Part shown: positions 7,277 through 14,606 of the stretch, piece by piece | How the letters are laid out: every line of letters begins with the position of its first letter | Position numbering within the stretch: the first letter of the stretch is position 1 | DNA from: Saprolegnia diclina VS20 | Lineage: Eukaryota > Oomycota > Saprolegniomycetes > Saprolegniales > Saprolegniaceae | Direction of reading: 5' to 3' | Assembly (NCBI RefSeq): GCF_000281045.1 | Contig: NW_008246153.1 | Coordinates: 66,491 to 88,415, forward strand | Length of the DNA: 21,925 nucleotides | Program-made: the position numbers and the translations under genes | The notes under the pieces: model-generated | Databases searched by the model: none | Told to the model about the DNA's origin: nothing | The model's input: only the letters and a program-made list of their open reading frames with translations

Positions 7277-9509
7277 TTAGCCGTGATAAAAGCACTTGTC
7301 ACAGACGCGCACCGGGGTGTTGATGCCGTACTCGGGCAACGGCTTGCGCTTCTCCGAGCAGCCGTCGCAGACCAGCCAGCCGCAGCTCCGGCAGTTGTGC
7401 TGGTCGCGGTTCGCCTGCGCTTCGCTCTGCGACGTCGAGTTCCACGTGAACGGCGCCTCGCAGCACATGCAGCGCGTGTGCGTACCGAAGCAAACCCACG
7501 CTGGCGGCGGACTCGACGCTTTGCGCGCGTCGCGCACGATGCGGAGGGCGGCGAGGTAGTTGCGGCCGAGGTGGTCGCTGAGCATGTTTTCGAAAATGTG
7601 AATCTTTCCGAGCGCGTCGCAGTCGCGGTCGACAAACGCAGCGTCGTAGACGCCGTGCGTATGGTAGAGATGGACGATCTACAAACAGGAGGCTTCGTTG
7701 ACGCAAGGTACAGAGCTGTCGTAGTCGCACCTGCCCAGGTACAAAGAGCTCGTTGTTATCGCCGAGTTTGTCGGTCTCGATCGTTGGCATGGGCATCGCG
7801 GACCCTCCTGGAGGTGCTGCGGCGTCGCCGTCGTGACGCGCCCCGTGCCGTCGCCGGGGGGCCCAGATAGCTTTGGCCCGCGCTTTGAGCGCCAAGAGAT
7901 CTTCGGTCGCCGCGGCTTGCCACGGCTCGGCATTGAGCTCGGCAACGAGCTGCGCGATGGCACCGACTGTCGTACGAGGAATCATGTCGTCGCGGAGGAC
8001 GACCGACTGCACATAGCTGCTGCACTTGTCGGCAATGTCGCGGGTCGCGCACGCGGGGACGGCAAAGCCAATGGCCTTGGCGTACGGCAAGTCGTCGATG
8101 ACCATGGTGGCGAGCAGCGCCGCGACGCCACCGCCAAGCGAGTGCCCGCTGATGGTCAGCTGGTCAAAGCCCGCGTCCCGGAGTGCACGTAAAGCGCCAA
8201 CAGTTTGGTCGTAGAGCCATTTTGCCGCCGTTGCAATGCCTTGGTGCATGGGCGCCGCCGCCGACACGGTGCCAAGATCGAGGTCCGTGAGAAGATCCTG
8301 CACCGACTGCGACCCGCGCACGATGAGTAGGACGCGCTTCTCGGTCACGTCAGCTAGCAGCGCGTAGCCGGGTTCGTGCACGGCCGACGCCTCGATCGAT
8401 TGGAAGAGGAGTGCGAGACCGTGGAGCTTGGCCACCCGTTGCAGACCCAGCACGTCTTCGTCGTAGATAGCGTGGAGCGCCAACGGCGCGTCGCGCAGGA
8501 GGTTTGTGAGCTCCGCGTCCGAGACGCGCTGACACTCGGCGTGGTCGTCTGCCTCGGCACACGGTTCGCGGCCGCGCCGCCCGCGGTTGGCCGCCATGGT
8601 GTAGTAAATGGCGCCCGCCGCGTCTTTGGACGAGATCGTCTCGAGGGTCCCGAGCACCGACTGCAGTGTCGCAAACGTGGCTGCAAAGTCCTGCCGGAGA
8701 ACGTACCCGAGCAGACCGGCGCACCCGACACGCCGAATCAAGTCGGCGCCCACGACAGTGTACGTGGCCGACGCGACGGCGCTCGACGCTACCAAGCCGA
8801 CGGGCACCGCTTTGACCACTGCCACGACACCTGCGGCGACGCGCTTGGCTTTGTCTCGACGCGAGTCGATGTGCGACTTGTCCATGAACGGTCGCAGATT
8901 GCCCGCCATCAAGTCCTACGCGCATGAGTCGCTCGTGAGGATGGTGGACTCAAGGTAAACCGAAATGCGCTCGACGCGCCACGCGAGGTCTTGGGTGTCG
9001 CAGCGGTTCCGGTGTACATTGGCGCAGGTTGCGCAGAGCTTGGCGCGCTTGAGGCCGGCGCCAAATCGGTGCAGATGCGCTTTGGTCGGGAGATCGGCGC
9101 GGCAGTATGCGTGGCCGCAGAGACCACAGTAATAGGACAAGCGATTCAAGCCAAACGACGCGTGGCAGACGCCGCAGACGTCGCTAGGAACGTGCGCCGG
9201 CGGTGTCATGACGAACGCTGCGTCATTGTCGTTGCACGACGCGACGAGGCAGCGCATTGCCGCTGGGAGGTCGGGAAAGGCGGTGACATGCACATCTGTC
9301 GCCATGGGGTGCACTCTGCTGCGCTGATTGTCCGAGAGACCGGTGACCACCGCCACGGCCTGCACTGCGAGGAAGCCCGAGGCCTCGGCGACGGACTGCA
9401 TTGCCGACTTGGCGGCGGCCGCCGACGACGTCGCCATCGTCTCTGCAGTGGCTTTGGCCGACGCCGAGAGCCGTCGCAGCGGGGACAACTTGGGTGCGTC
9501 GGCGTCCAT
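7277..9509 (-). CDS. FYVE - class 3 (DAGL-like) lipase - FYVE protein, copy 1 (711 aa, three exons)
   Basis: Exons 9509-8961, 8915-7731 and 7678-7277; introns of 45 and 52 nt, both phase 0, with good splice sites. An N-terminal FYVE-type zinc domain lies at residues 112-162 (CGVC, CGLC, C136, CATC). An alpha/beta-hydrolase of the lipase class 3 type follows, with the nucleophile elbow GHSLGGG (Ser442) and RDDMIPR carrying the likely Asp. The segment FVPGQIVHL to MLSDHLGRNY at the start of the last exon resembles the region of diacylglycerol lipases that carries the catalytic His (His614 here). A second FYVE-type finger lies at 648-707 (CMCC, HNCRSCG, CDGC, VRVCDKC). FYVE fingers bind PI3P on endosomes and autophagic membranes, so lipid hydrolysis at PI3P membranes is inferred. 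Unlike copy 2 it has no DysF domain, and only 79 bases separate it from copy 2. Confidence 0.85.
7286..7678 (-). repeat. Near-identical last-exon tract, copy 1
   Basis: This 393-base tract matches 9598-9990 with three substitutions (7310, 7445, 7676) and no gaps. It covers almost the whole last exon of the lipase gene, from the intron acceptor to three codons before the stop. Identity breaks off within four bases inside the intron and at the stop codon. Confidence 0.95.
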
Positions 9510-9588
9510 GCGCGTCTGTCTCTCGCACCAGTTTCAACGGGCAACCAACGTTTCCCGCCAAAACCAAAAGACCAAGTCCACTCGGTTG
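9510..9588. promoter_or_regulatory. 79-base spacer between tandem lipase genes with E2F-like site
   Basis: This is the only space available for the promoter of copy 1 and the 3' end of copy 2. It contains TTTCCCGCCAAAA at 9551-9563, a full match to the classical E2F/DP site (TTTCCCGCC), about 42 bases from the ATG at 9509. No initiator match is seen. In GC-rich DNA a chance match is possible. Confidence 0.4.
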
Positions 9589-12471
9589 TTACGCCTTATA
9601 AAAGCACTTGTCACAGACGCGAACCGGGGTGTTGATGCCGTACTCGGGCAACGGCTTGCGCTTCTCCGAGCAGCCGTCGCAGACCAGCCAGCCGCAGCTC
9701 CGGCAGTTGTGCTGGTCGCGGTTCGCCTGCGCTTCGCTCTGCGACGTCGAGTTCCATGTGAACGGCGCCTCGCAGCACATGCAGCGCGTGTGCGTACCGA
9801 AGCAAACCCACGCTGGCGGCGGACTCGACGCTTTGCGCGCGTCGCGCACGATGCGGAGGGCGGCGAGGTAGTTGCGGCCGAGGTGGTCGCTGAGCATGTT
9901 TTCGAAAATGTGAATCTTTCCGAGCGCGTCGCAGTCGCGGTCGACAAACGCAGCGTCGTAGACGCCGTGCGTATGGTAGAGATGGACAATCTACTCAATC
10001 AGTCGGTGGATAGGAGGGAAAGCGAGACAAAATGATGCGTCGTACCTGCCCTGGGACAAAGAGCTCGACAGCGTTGTCGGTCTCCATTGCCCGACCGTCG
10101 TCGCCCTCTTTGTCGGTTGTCTGGGGTGTCTCGGGCGCTTTGGGGCTGCTGCCGTTCGACTCGGAGTACTTGTCGACAAGGTTGGACCGCGTGAGCGTCC
10201 ACGCGTCGACGGCAGCCTCGCGCGACGGTGTAGCTGCGTTCACAAGTGGCGTCTCTGACGTCGGAAGCAGCGTCCCGCGGGTGCGCGCGGCTTCCATCGT
10301 CGCCCACTCGCGCTTCCGAGGTGCCCAGACCGACTTGACGCGTGACTTGACTGCGGTCCAGTCCTCCAACGCCGTGTTCTTCCAGTCATCGCGGAACGCT
10401 TTGAGCTCGGTCGAGAGCCGCACAATGTTGTGCGTCTTGGCGCGCGGTACGAAGTCGTCGCGGAGAACGACCGAGTGCACGTACGGGGCGCAGGCCGCGG
10501 CCGTCTCGCGGTTCGCACACGCCGGCACCGCATACGCATAGCATTTGACGTCCGGGAATTCCGTGTGGAGCATGACGGCCAGCAACGCCGCGACGCCACC
10601 ACCCAGCGAGTGACCGTTGACCATGAGCCGGTACCCGCGGCCGTGCAGCTCCCGGAGCGCGTCGATGGTCTGCGCCTTCATCCACGCCGCCGCTTGCGCC
10701 ATCCCATGGTGGGCGAACGCGTCCAGTGGCCCGTGACTGGAGGCGTCGCCGGGCGCCACTTGCAGATCCGTGAGGATGTCTTGCACCGACTTGGAGCCGC
10801 GCACGAGGAGGACGGCGAGCTTCTCGTCGGCGCGCGCGACGAGGCCGAACGCTGGCTGATTCGCAGTGCGGTGTTCGACGGACGCGAAGAGCAGCGTGAA
10901 GCCCTGGAGCTTGACGAAGCGCTGGATGTCGAGGATATCGAGCTCGTAAATCGCGTGGAGCGTGATGGGCGCAAACCGAATGAGCTCGTGCAAGAGCGCG
11001 TCCGGCACTGTCGGGCAGCCATTGTGCATCTCGCGCTCGTCGAGCGGGTGGCCGCCGCGATGCCCGCGGTTGGTCGCCATAAAGTAGTACAGTCCGACGG
11101 CCGCGTCTTGGACGCTGAGCGACTCCATGTCCCCAAGCAGCGCCTTGAGTGTGTTGAACGACTGCATGAATTCGTTCCGGAGCACAAAGCCGATCAGCCC
11201 GGCGCGGCCATACTTGCGGAGAAAGTCGGCACTGACAACCGCCATCTTGGCCGTGGCGCCCAGTGGCGCAGCCTTGGCGGCGGCCAACGTGCCTTCGGCG
11301 GCCCGGAACGCCTTGTCGAGCGCCGTGTCGGTCGAGACGCTCACGTACGGCGCCAGCGTCCGGTCGAGATAGTCCTACAACGCTACTGCTTAGAGAGACG
11401 TCATCTGAGTAGAGAGAGAATGGGGACGCTACCCGAACACGCTCAACGCGCCAGTTGCGCTGCTGAACGTCAATCTTTTGGGCTAGAAAATCGACGCAAG
11501 TGGCGCAGATCTTGACGGGCGAGGCGCCGCCAAACGCGTGGAGGCGCTCAGTTGCTGGCAGGTGGTCGCGGCAGTACGCCTCGCCGCAGTACCCGCAGTG
11601 GTATCGGTACTTGCTGATGCCAAAGGGTGACTTGCATTGGGTGCAGTCGGGCCGCAGCACGGGCTCGGGCGCCGAGGCCACCGGATGCACCGCCAAGTCG
11701 GCGCAACACGACACCATCGCCTTCTCCATTGGTGTCAAGTCGGGGAAGCGACGGGTAGAGGCGTTCGGGCTGCGTGCGGCCGACGGGCCCTTGGGTCGTG
11801 GCGGCGCGGCGGCCGTGTCAGCGGCCAGGGCCGAGACTGCAGCTGCATGCGCCGTGTCGTAAGCGTACGCCGAGACCTCGTGCACGGACAAGGCGGCCGT
11901 GAGCACAGCACCTACGGACTTGGACGCTGCAAAGTCCACCGCAGACTTGGAAACGTTGAGAGCTGCCGACGAGAACCGGCTGAGGTACCCTCCTTGCTTG
12001 ACCGCCACGGGGGCTGATGTGGGCGCTGGATCGGCTTCTTTCAATGGCGGGGCCTCGGCGATAGACGCTGAAGCAGCGGGCGGCGCTTCCATGCAAACAC
12101 TCTCGACAGGTGAGAGCGGCAGGTGGGTCAATGCGGTCGGCGCCTGTACGGGCTCTGTCGACGCCTTGAGCCAGATGCGACTGCGCACGACAGAGGCTGC
12201 GTTCTTGGCGCCAAAGTCGCTCAGGTCGAAGGACGCACTGTAGATCCAGCCATTCTCGTCGTACTCGTCGCTGCGGTAGAAGTGCCACTCGGCGTGCGGC
12301 AGCGGCGGCTTGGCCTTCGCCACGCGTCGCGCCGCGTCGGACCACGCGGGCGGGTCCTTCTCCAGAAGCTTGTCGGACCAGCCCTAGCAGCACCGTCATG
12401 CTCGTCGTCGCCAGGAGCTTGCCACGTACGCTGAGCGCATACCAGCGCTGGTTCTCCACGACCTCGTCCAT
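9589..12471 (-). CDS. DysF - FYVE - class 3 (DAGL-like) lipase - FYVE protein, copy 2 (907 aa, four exons)
   Basis: Exons 12471-12430 (14 codons), 12383-11433, 11374-10046 and 9990-9589; introns of 46 (GTACGT donor), 58 and 55 nt, all phase 0. The first splice creates ENQRWYALS-GWSDKLLEKDPPAWSD, the N-terminal DysF signature, followed by WHFYRSDEYDENGWIYS and RSRIW, the C-terminal DysF signature; together residues 1 to about 90. This peroxin/dysferlin/TECPR1-type module is associated with membranes and in TECPR1 with sphingomyelin. A Pro/Ala-rich linker, then FYVE at 261-310 (CTQC, CGYC, C285, CATC), then the lipase with GHSLGGG (Ser587) and RDDFVPR, the likely catalytic His810 in the last exon, and a C-terminal FYVE at 844-903. 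A phospho- or diacylglycerol lipase acting on PI3P-marked or damaged endolysosomal membranes is inferred. The lipase body is roughly half identical to copy 1 by eye. Confidence 0.88.
9598..9990 (-). repeat. Near-identical last-exon tract, copy 2
   Basis: Partner of 7286-7678, at a constant offset of 2312 bases. It encodes the catalytic-His segment of the lipase and the whole C-terminal FYVE finger. Only the last two residues before the stop differ in the tail (KA here, HG in copy 1). Confidence 0.95.
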
Positions 12472-12490
12472 CGTCAACGACGATCTGGGT

Positions 12491-12518
12491 TCCGGATAGA
12501 GTCGCGGACGTCCGGATA
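12491..12518. promoter_or_regulatory. Two direct copies of TCCGGATA, 20 bases apart
   Basis: TCCGGATA occurs at 12491-12498 and 12511-12518, just upstream of the ATG at 12471. The same octamer forms part of the palindrome in the divergent promoter at 6277-6286. These are the only three copies I found in the window. Confidence 0.4.
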
Positions 12519-12823
12519 AATCGAGCCCGTAACCGACTGCGAGAAGGTGCAAAGTCGAAGGACCACTTGCGCTGCCGGCCTTTGGGCGGGCTTTAAATCG
12601 CTAGCACACAACAATGCTTCAGAGGACTATCTTTTAGCATTGTACGCGTTATACTATCGCATGTGTCGTCCAGCGCCATGTTTAACGTCGACCGTTTCTG
12701 GGACGAGGCAGTCCACCAGACAGAGAACAAGACGCTTCTACACACCATTCAACGCAAGGCTTCCGGTCGCGGTTGTTCAAGGAGTAGAGGCGGCAAGCTA
12801 CGAATTCGCATCGTAATTCGCAC

Positions 12824-12969
12824 CCAATCTCACCAATTCATACCTAGAGACCTGACGTCTGTGTCCTTTGGCTGGGGCGCCGCAAGATCGCCAAACGCGA
12901 ATTTGGACCAATCACCGGCCGTAGAGAAGTGAACTCACCAATCACCGATGACTATGGATATGGACCAAT
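12824..12969 (+). promoter_or_regulatory. Five CCAAT boxes upstream of the 13025 gene
   Basis: CCAAT occurs at 12824, 12833, 12908, 12938 and 12965. The last three lie in near-identical contexts (CCAATCACCG, CCAATCACCG, CCAATCAGCG), spaced 30 and 27 bases apart. The cluster ends about 37 bases upstream of the initiator at 13006, a typical NF-Y arrangement. Confidence 0.5.
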
Positions 12970-12990
12970 CAGCGAGCGGATTGAAACCGT

Positions 12991-13020
12991 CGAAATATCG
13001 AAGCTGCTCATTTTGCGACT
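12991..13020 (+). promoter_or_regulatory. Core promoter module with initiator GCTCATTTTGC
   Basis: CGAAATATCG (12991-13000) is followed by GCTCATTTTGCGAC (13006-13019), a close match to the oomycete initiator GCTCATTYYNCA. It lies 19 bases upstream of the ATG at 13025, which supports that ATG over the in-frame one at 12929. Confidence 0.65.
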
Positions 13021-13024
13021 GGCA

Positions 13025-13490
13025 ATGGCCCAGCACACAGCATACGTGGCGCTCTGGAAGGCGTCGACGGCCGCGATCCTCCTCCGCACCTATGGCTACG
13101 ACACCGATGGCATGGGACCGCACGAGATGCGCGACGCCCTCGCCTCGACCCTCGGGTTGCCCGTCGACTTTCACGTAGGCAGCCAACGATTCGTCGCATG
13201 CTCATGACGGATCTAGATGGCACCCGACCTCTGCTTTGGCATCACCGCACACTCGCAGCGAAACGTCGCCAAGGTACACTGCGCTAGCTTTGCGTGAACA
13301 CATAATGGCGCGCGTATCGTAGCTCCACGACATGCAAGTGATGATCGTTGGCAACGACGCCAGGATGGAGTCGCTGCGAAGCTGCTTTGACCAGCTGACC
13401 ACCCACGTGCCCACGACGCCAGCAGCGATTGATGTCGACGCGGAGCTCGAGCATGCGACGCGTGCGATGCGCTCCCTTATGAACGGCTAG
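13025..13490 (+). CDS. Unrecognised small protein (124 aa, three exons)
   Basis: No family is recognised. Exons 13025-13174, 13217-13273 and 13323-13490; introns of 42 nt (GTAGGC to TCTAG) and 49 nt (GTACAC to CGTAG), both phase 0. The joined frame gives an N-terminal amphipathic helix region (TAYVALWKASTAAILLRTYG), then YDTDGMGPHEMRDALASTLG, a 19-residue middle exon beginning MAPDLCFG, and a C-terminal part with MQVMIVGNDARMESLRSCFDQL and a closing helix. The protein is soluble and mixed alpha/beta in appearance, with no signal peptide. The start is fixed by the initiator 19 bases upstream. Three independent open exons with correct splice sites make it a real gene even though its role is unknown. 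Confidence 0.7.
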
Positions 13491-13510
13491 CGACGATACG
13501 TCCTACACGG

Positions 13511-13540
13511 CTCGTCGCTTATTTAAGCGTCGTCGACGAG
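13511..13540. repeat. Nested inverted repeat around TTATTTAA
   Basis: CGCTTA-TT-TAAGCG (13516-13529) is a perfect inverted repeat. An outer pair, CTCGTCG (13511-13517) and CGACGAG (13534-13540), could extend it with a bulge. It lies just after the stop of the 13025 gene. It could help end transcription or be a TATA-like element; neither is shown. Confidence 0.4.
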
Positions 13541-13707
13541 TCTACGCACTCGCGACGATGTCTCAATGCATCTTCCCCTCCACAGTTCCCCTTACCATCC
13601 CGTCCGCATGGCCATCGAAACTCTTCTTACACTAGCACCATCCAGTCCATCGTCGCGTTAGAACTATCAAGGTGGACCACTGCAGTCTCGGGACTTGCAG
13701 CCTTCTC

Positions 13708-13734
13708 CGAAATATCGCTCATTCTGCGACCTCT
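13708..13734 (+). promoter_or_regulatory. Second copy of the core promoter module with initiator GCTCATTCTGC
   Basis: CGAAATATCG (13708-13717) overlaps GCTCATTCTGCGAC (13717-13730). Both blocks match the module at 12991-13020 except for one Y/Y change in the initiator and a five-base shorter spacing. Start of transcription here would serve the gene at 14099. Confidence 0.55.
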
Positions 13735-14060
13735 AGCCTGTTCCCCTGTAGTCAGCCTCCTTCTTCTTTGAAGAGACACACGAGCGTGTCAACCTTTCTG
13801 TGGCGGTCTCCCTAACCCTTCGAAAAAAGCGCTTACGTGGCAGCACCACCGCTCGCAAAACCGTCGCTCGTGTCTTGGTTGACGACGCGACCAACTACAG
13901 CTGACTGGGTGCAGTAGCCAGCTGCGCGTCAGCACCTGGCGCCTGGTTCTTCCGGCGTCTTGTTCTCGCAGTGTGGGCGTGAATACCTCTGGAAGTGGAT
14001 AGAATTCGATCCAAAACCTCTGAAAACGCATTCTTAACGTTCCAAAAACGATCTTTGGCA

Positions 14061-14077
14061 GGCGACCACCAGTCGCC
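14061..14077 (+). other. Leader hairpin 22 bases upstream of the 14099 start
   Basis: GGCGAC, a CACCA loop and GTCGCC form a perfect six-pair GC-rich stem close to the start codon. It could slow scanning ribosomes. Inference only. Confidence 0.35.
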
Positions 14078-14098
14078 AAGAGTCGCCCGACAGAGTTG

Positions 14099-14467
14099 AT
14101 GACGCGCGACACCGTGTACCTCGTACCCGAGCTCCTGCGCAAGCCGACGGCCTTTGCGCCGCCGACGACGCCGCCGACGTCGCCGCAGCCCAAGGACCGC
14201 CTGCGCTCGCACCTCAAGCACCGAAGGAAGAACCTGCTGGGCGACGACGACATGAAGCGATGCCATGTCGTCTTCCTCGATGGCCTCGAGGTCAACCGCT
14301 GCGTGCGGCAAGATGACGAGTACAGCTTCAAGGAAGGCCTGCGGAAGCGCAAGAGCGCGCACTTGACCGACGACGAAGATGACGACGGCGACATCCGCAT
14401 GACCGACGACGACGACGATGCGATAGAGAAGGCCAAGCAGCACCGCCGCCCCGCGTACGGCCTGTAG
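14099..14467 (+). CDS. Unrecognised small charged protein (122 aa)
   Basis: Single exon; ATG at 14099, stop TAG at 14465-14467. It is the first ATG after the initiator-like module at 13717. No family is recognised. The N terminus has TPPTSPQP, with possible proline-directed phosphorylation sites, then a basic stretch RLRSHLKHRRKN, a short hydrophobic segment (RCHVVFLDGLEVNRCV), KRKS, and a long acidic run DDEDDDGDIRMTDDDDD near the C terminus. This alternation of basic and acidic blocks fits a nuclear or chromatin-associated protein, but no domain proves it. The gene is convergent with the epsin gene, with 139 bases between stops. Confidence 0.6.
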   Translation: MTRDTVYLVPELLRKPTAFAPPTTPPTSPQPKDRLRSHLKHRRKNLLGDDDMKRCHVVFLDGLEVNRCVRQDDEYSFKEGLRKRKSAHLTDDEDDDGDIRMTDDDDDAIEKAKQHRRPAYGL

Positions 14468-14606
14468 CCCGCCTTCCCTACCATCTATCTATACAAACCC
14501 CCCATATAGAGATAGCCGTGTAGCCTCTTCCTCGAACGAACAACGACGTAGTACATATAGCAAGGTCATATCTTTCGAGTCGTCAACCTTCGGTCGGTCG
14601 GAATAC

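Larger units (their letters stand above)
12472..13005. other. Intergenic region: divergent promoters with CCAAT cluster; no confident gene
   Basis: The left part is upstream of the lipase copy 2 gene (minus strand) and carries two TCCGGATA octamers. The right part is upstream of the small gene at 13025 and carries five CCAAT boxes. A frame from the ATG at 12678 to 12932 starts in a protein-like way (MFNVDRFWDEAVHQTENK) but soon becomes low-quality. I could not connect it to anything, so it is not called as a gene. Confidence 0.45.
13491..14098. other. Intergenic region and long 5' leader of the 14099 gene
   Basis: No confident coding sequence. A short frame from the ATG at 13558 encodes only 25 residues. 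An AT-centred hairpin lies at 13511-13540, a core promoter module at 13708-13734, and then about 380 bases without any ATG up to 14099. Confidence 0.5.

Noticed and set aside
6868-7323. Separate plus-strand gene downstream of 6878
   Set aside because: That frame is Arg-rich and shadow-like. The frame joined by the 6822-6865 intron gives a balanced protein continuing the upstream gene.
7277-7585. Two separate small FYVE-only genes (also 9589-9897)
   Set aside because: These are the ends of the last exons of the lipase genes; clear acceptor sites at 7679 and 9991 join them to the lipase exons in frame.
10430-11515. Plus-strand open frame (361 codons)
   Set aside because: Antisense to the lipase exon of copy 2; the minus strand has GHSLGGG and family similarity.
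7277-12471. Whole-gene recent tandem duplication as the cause of the identical exons
   Set aside because: The other exons and all introns are strongly diverged, so the duplication is old and only the last exon was homogenised.
11818-12552. Minus-strand frame containing ENQRWYALS and running on without splicing
   Set aside because: Past the GTACGT donor the frame loses the DysF pattern. Splicing out 12384-12429 restores GWSDKLL and the full domain, so the unspliced reading is rejected.
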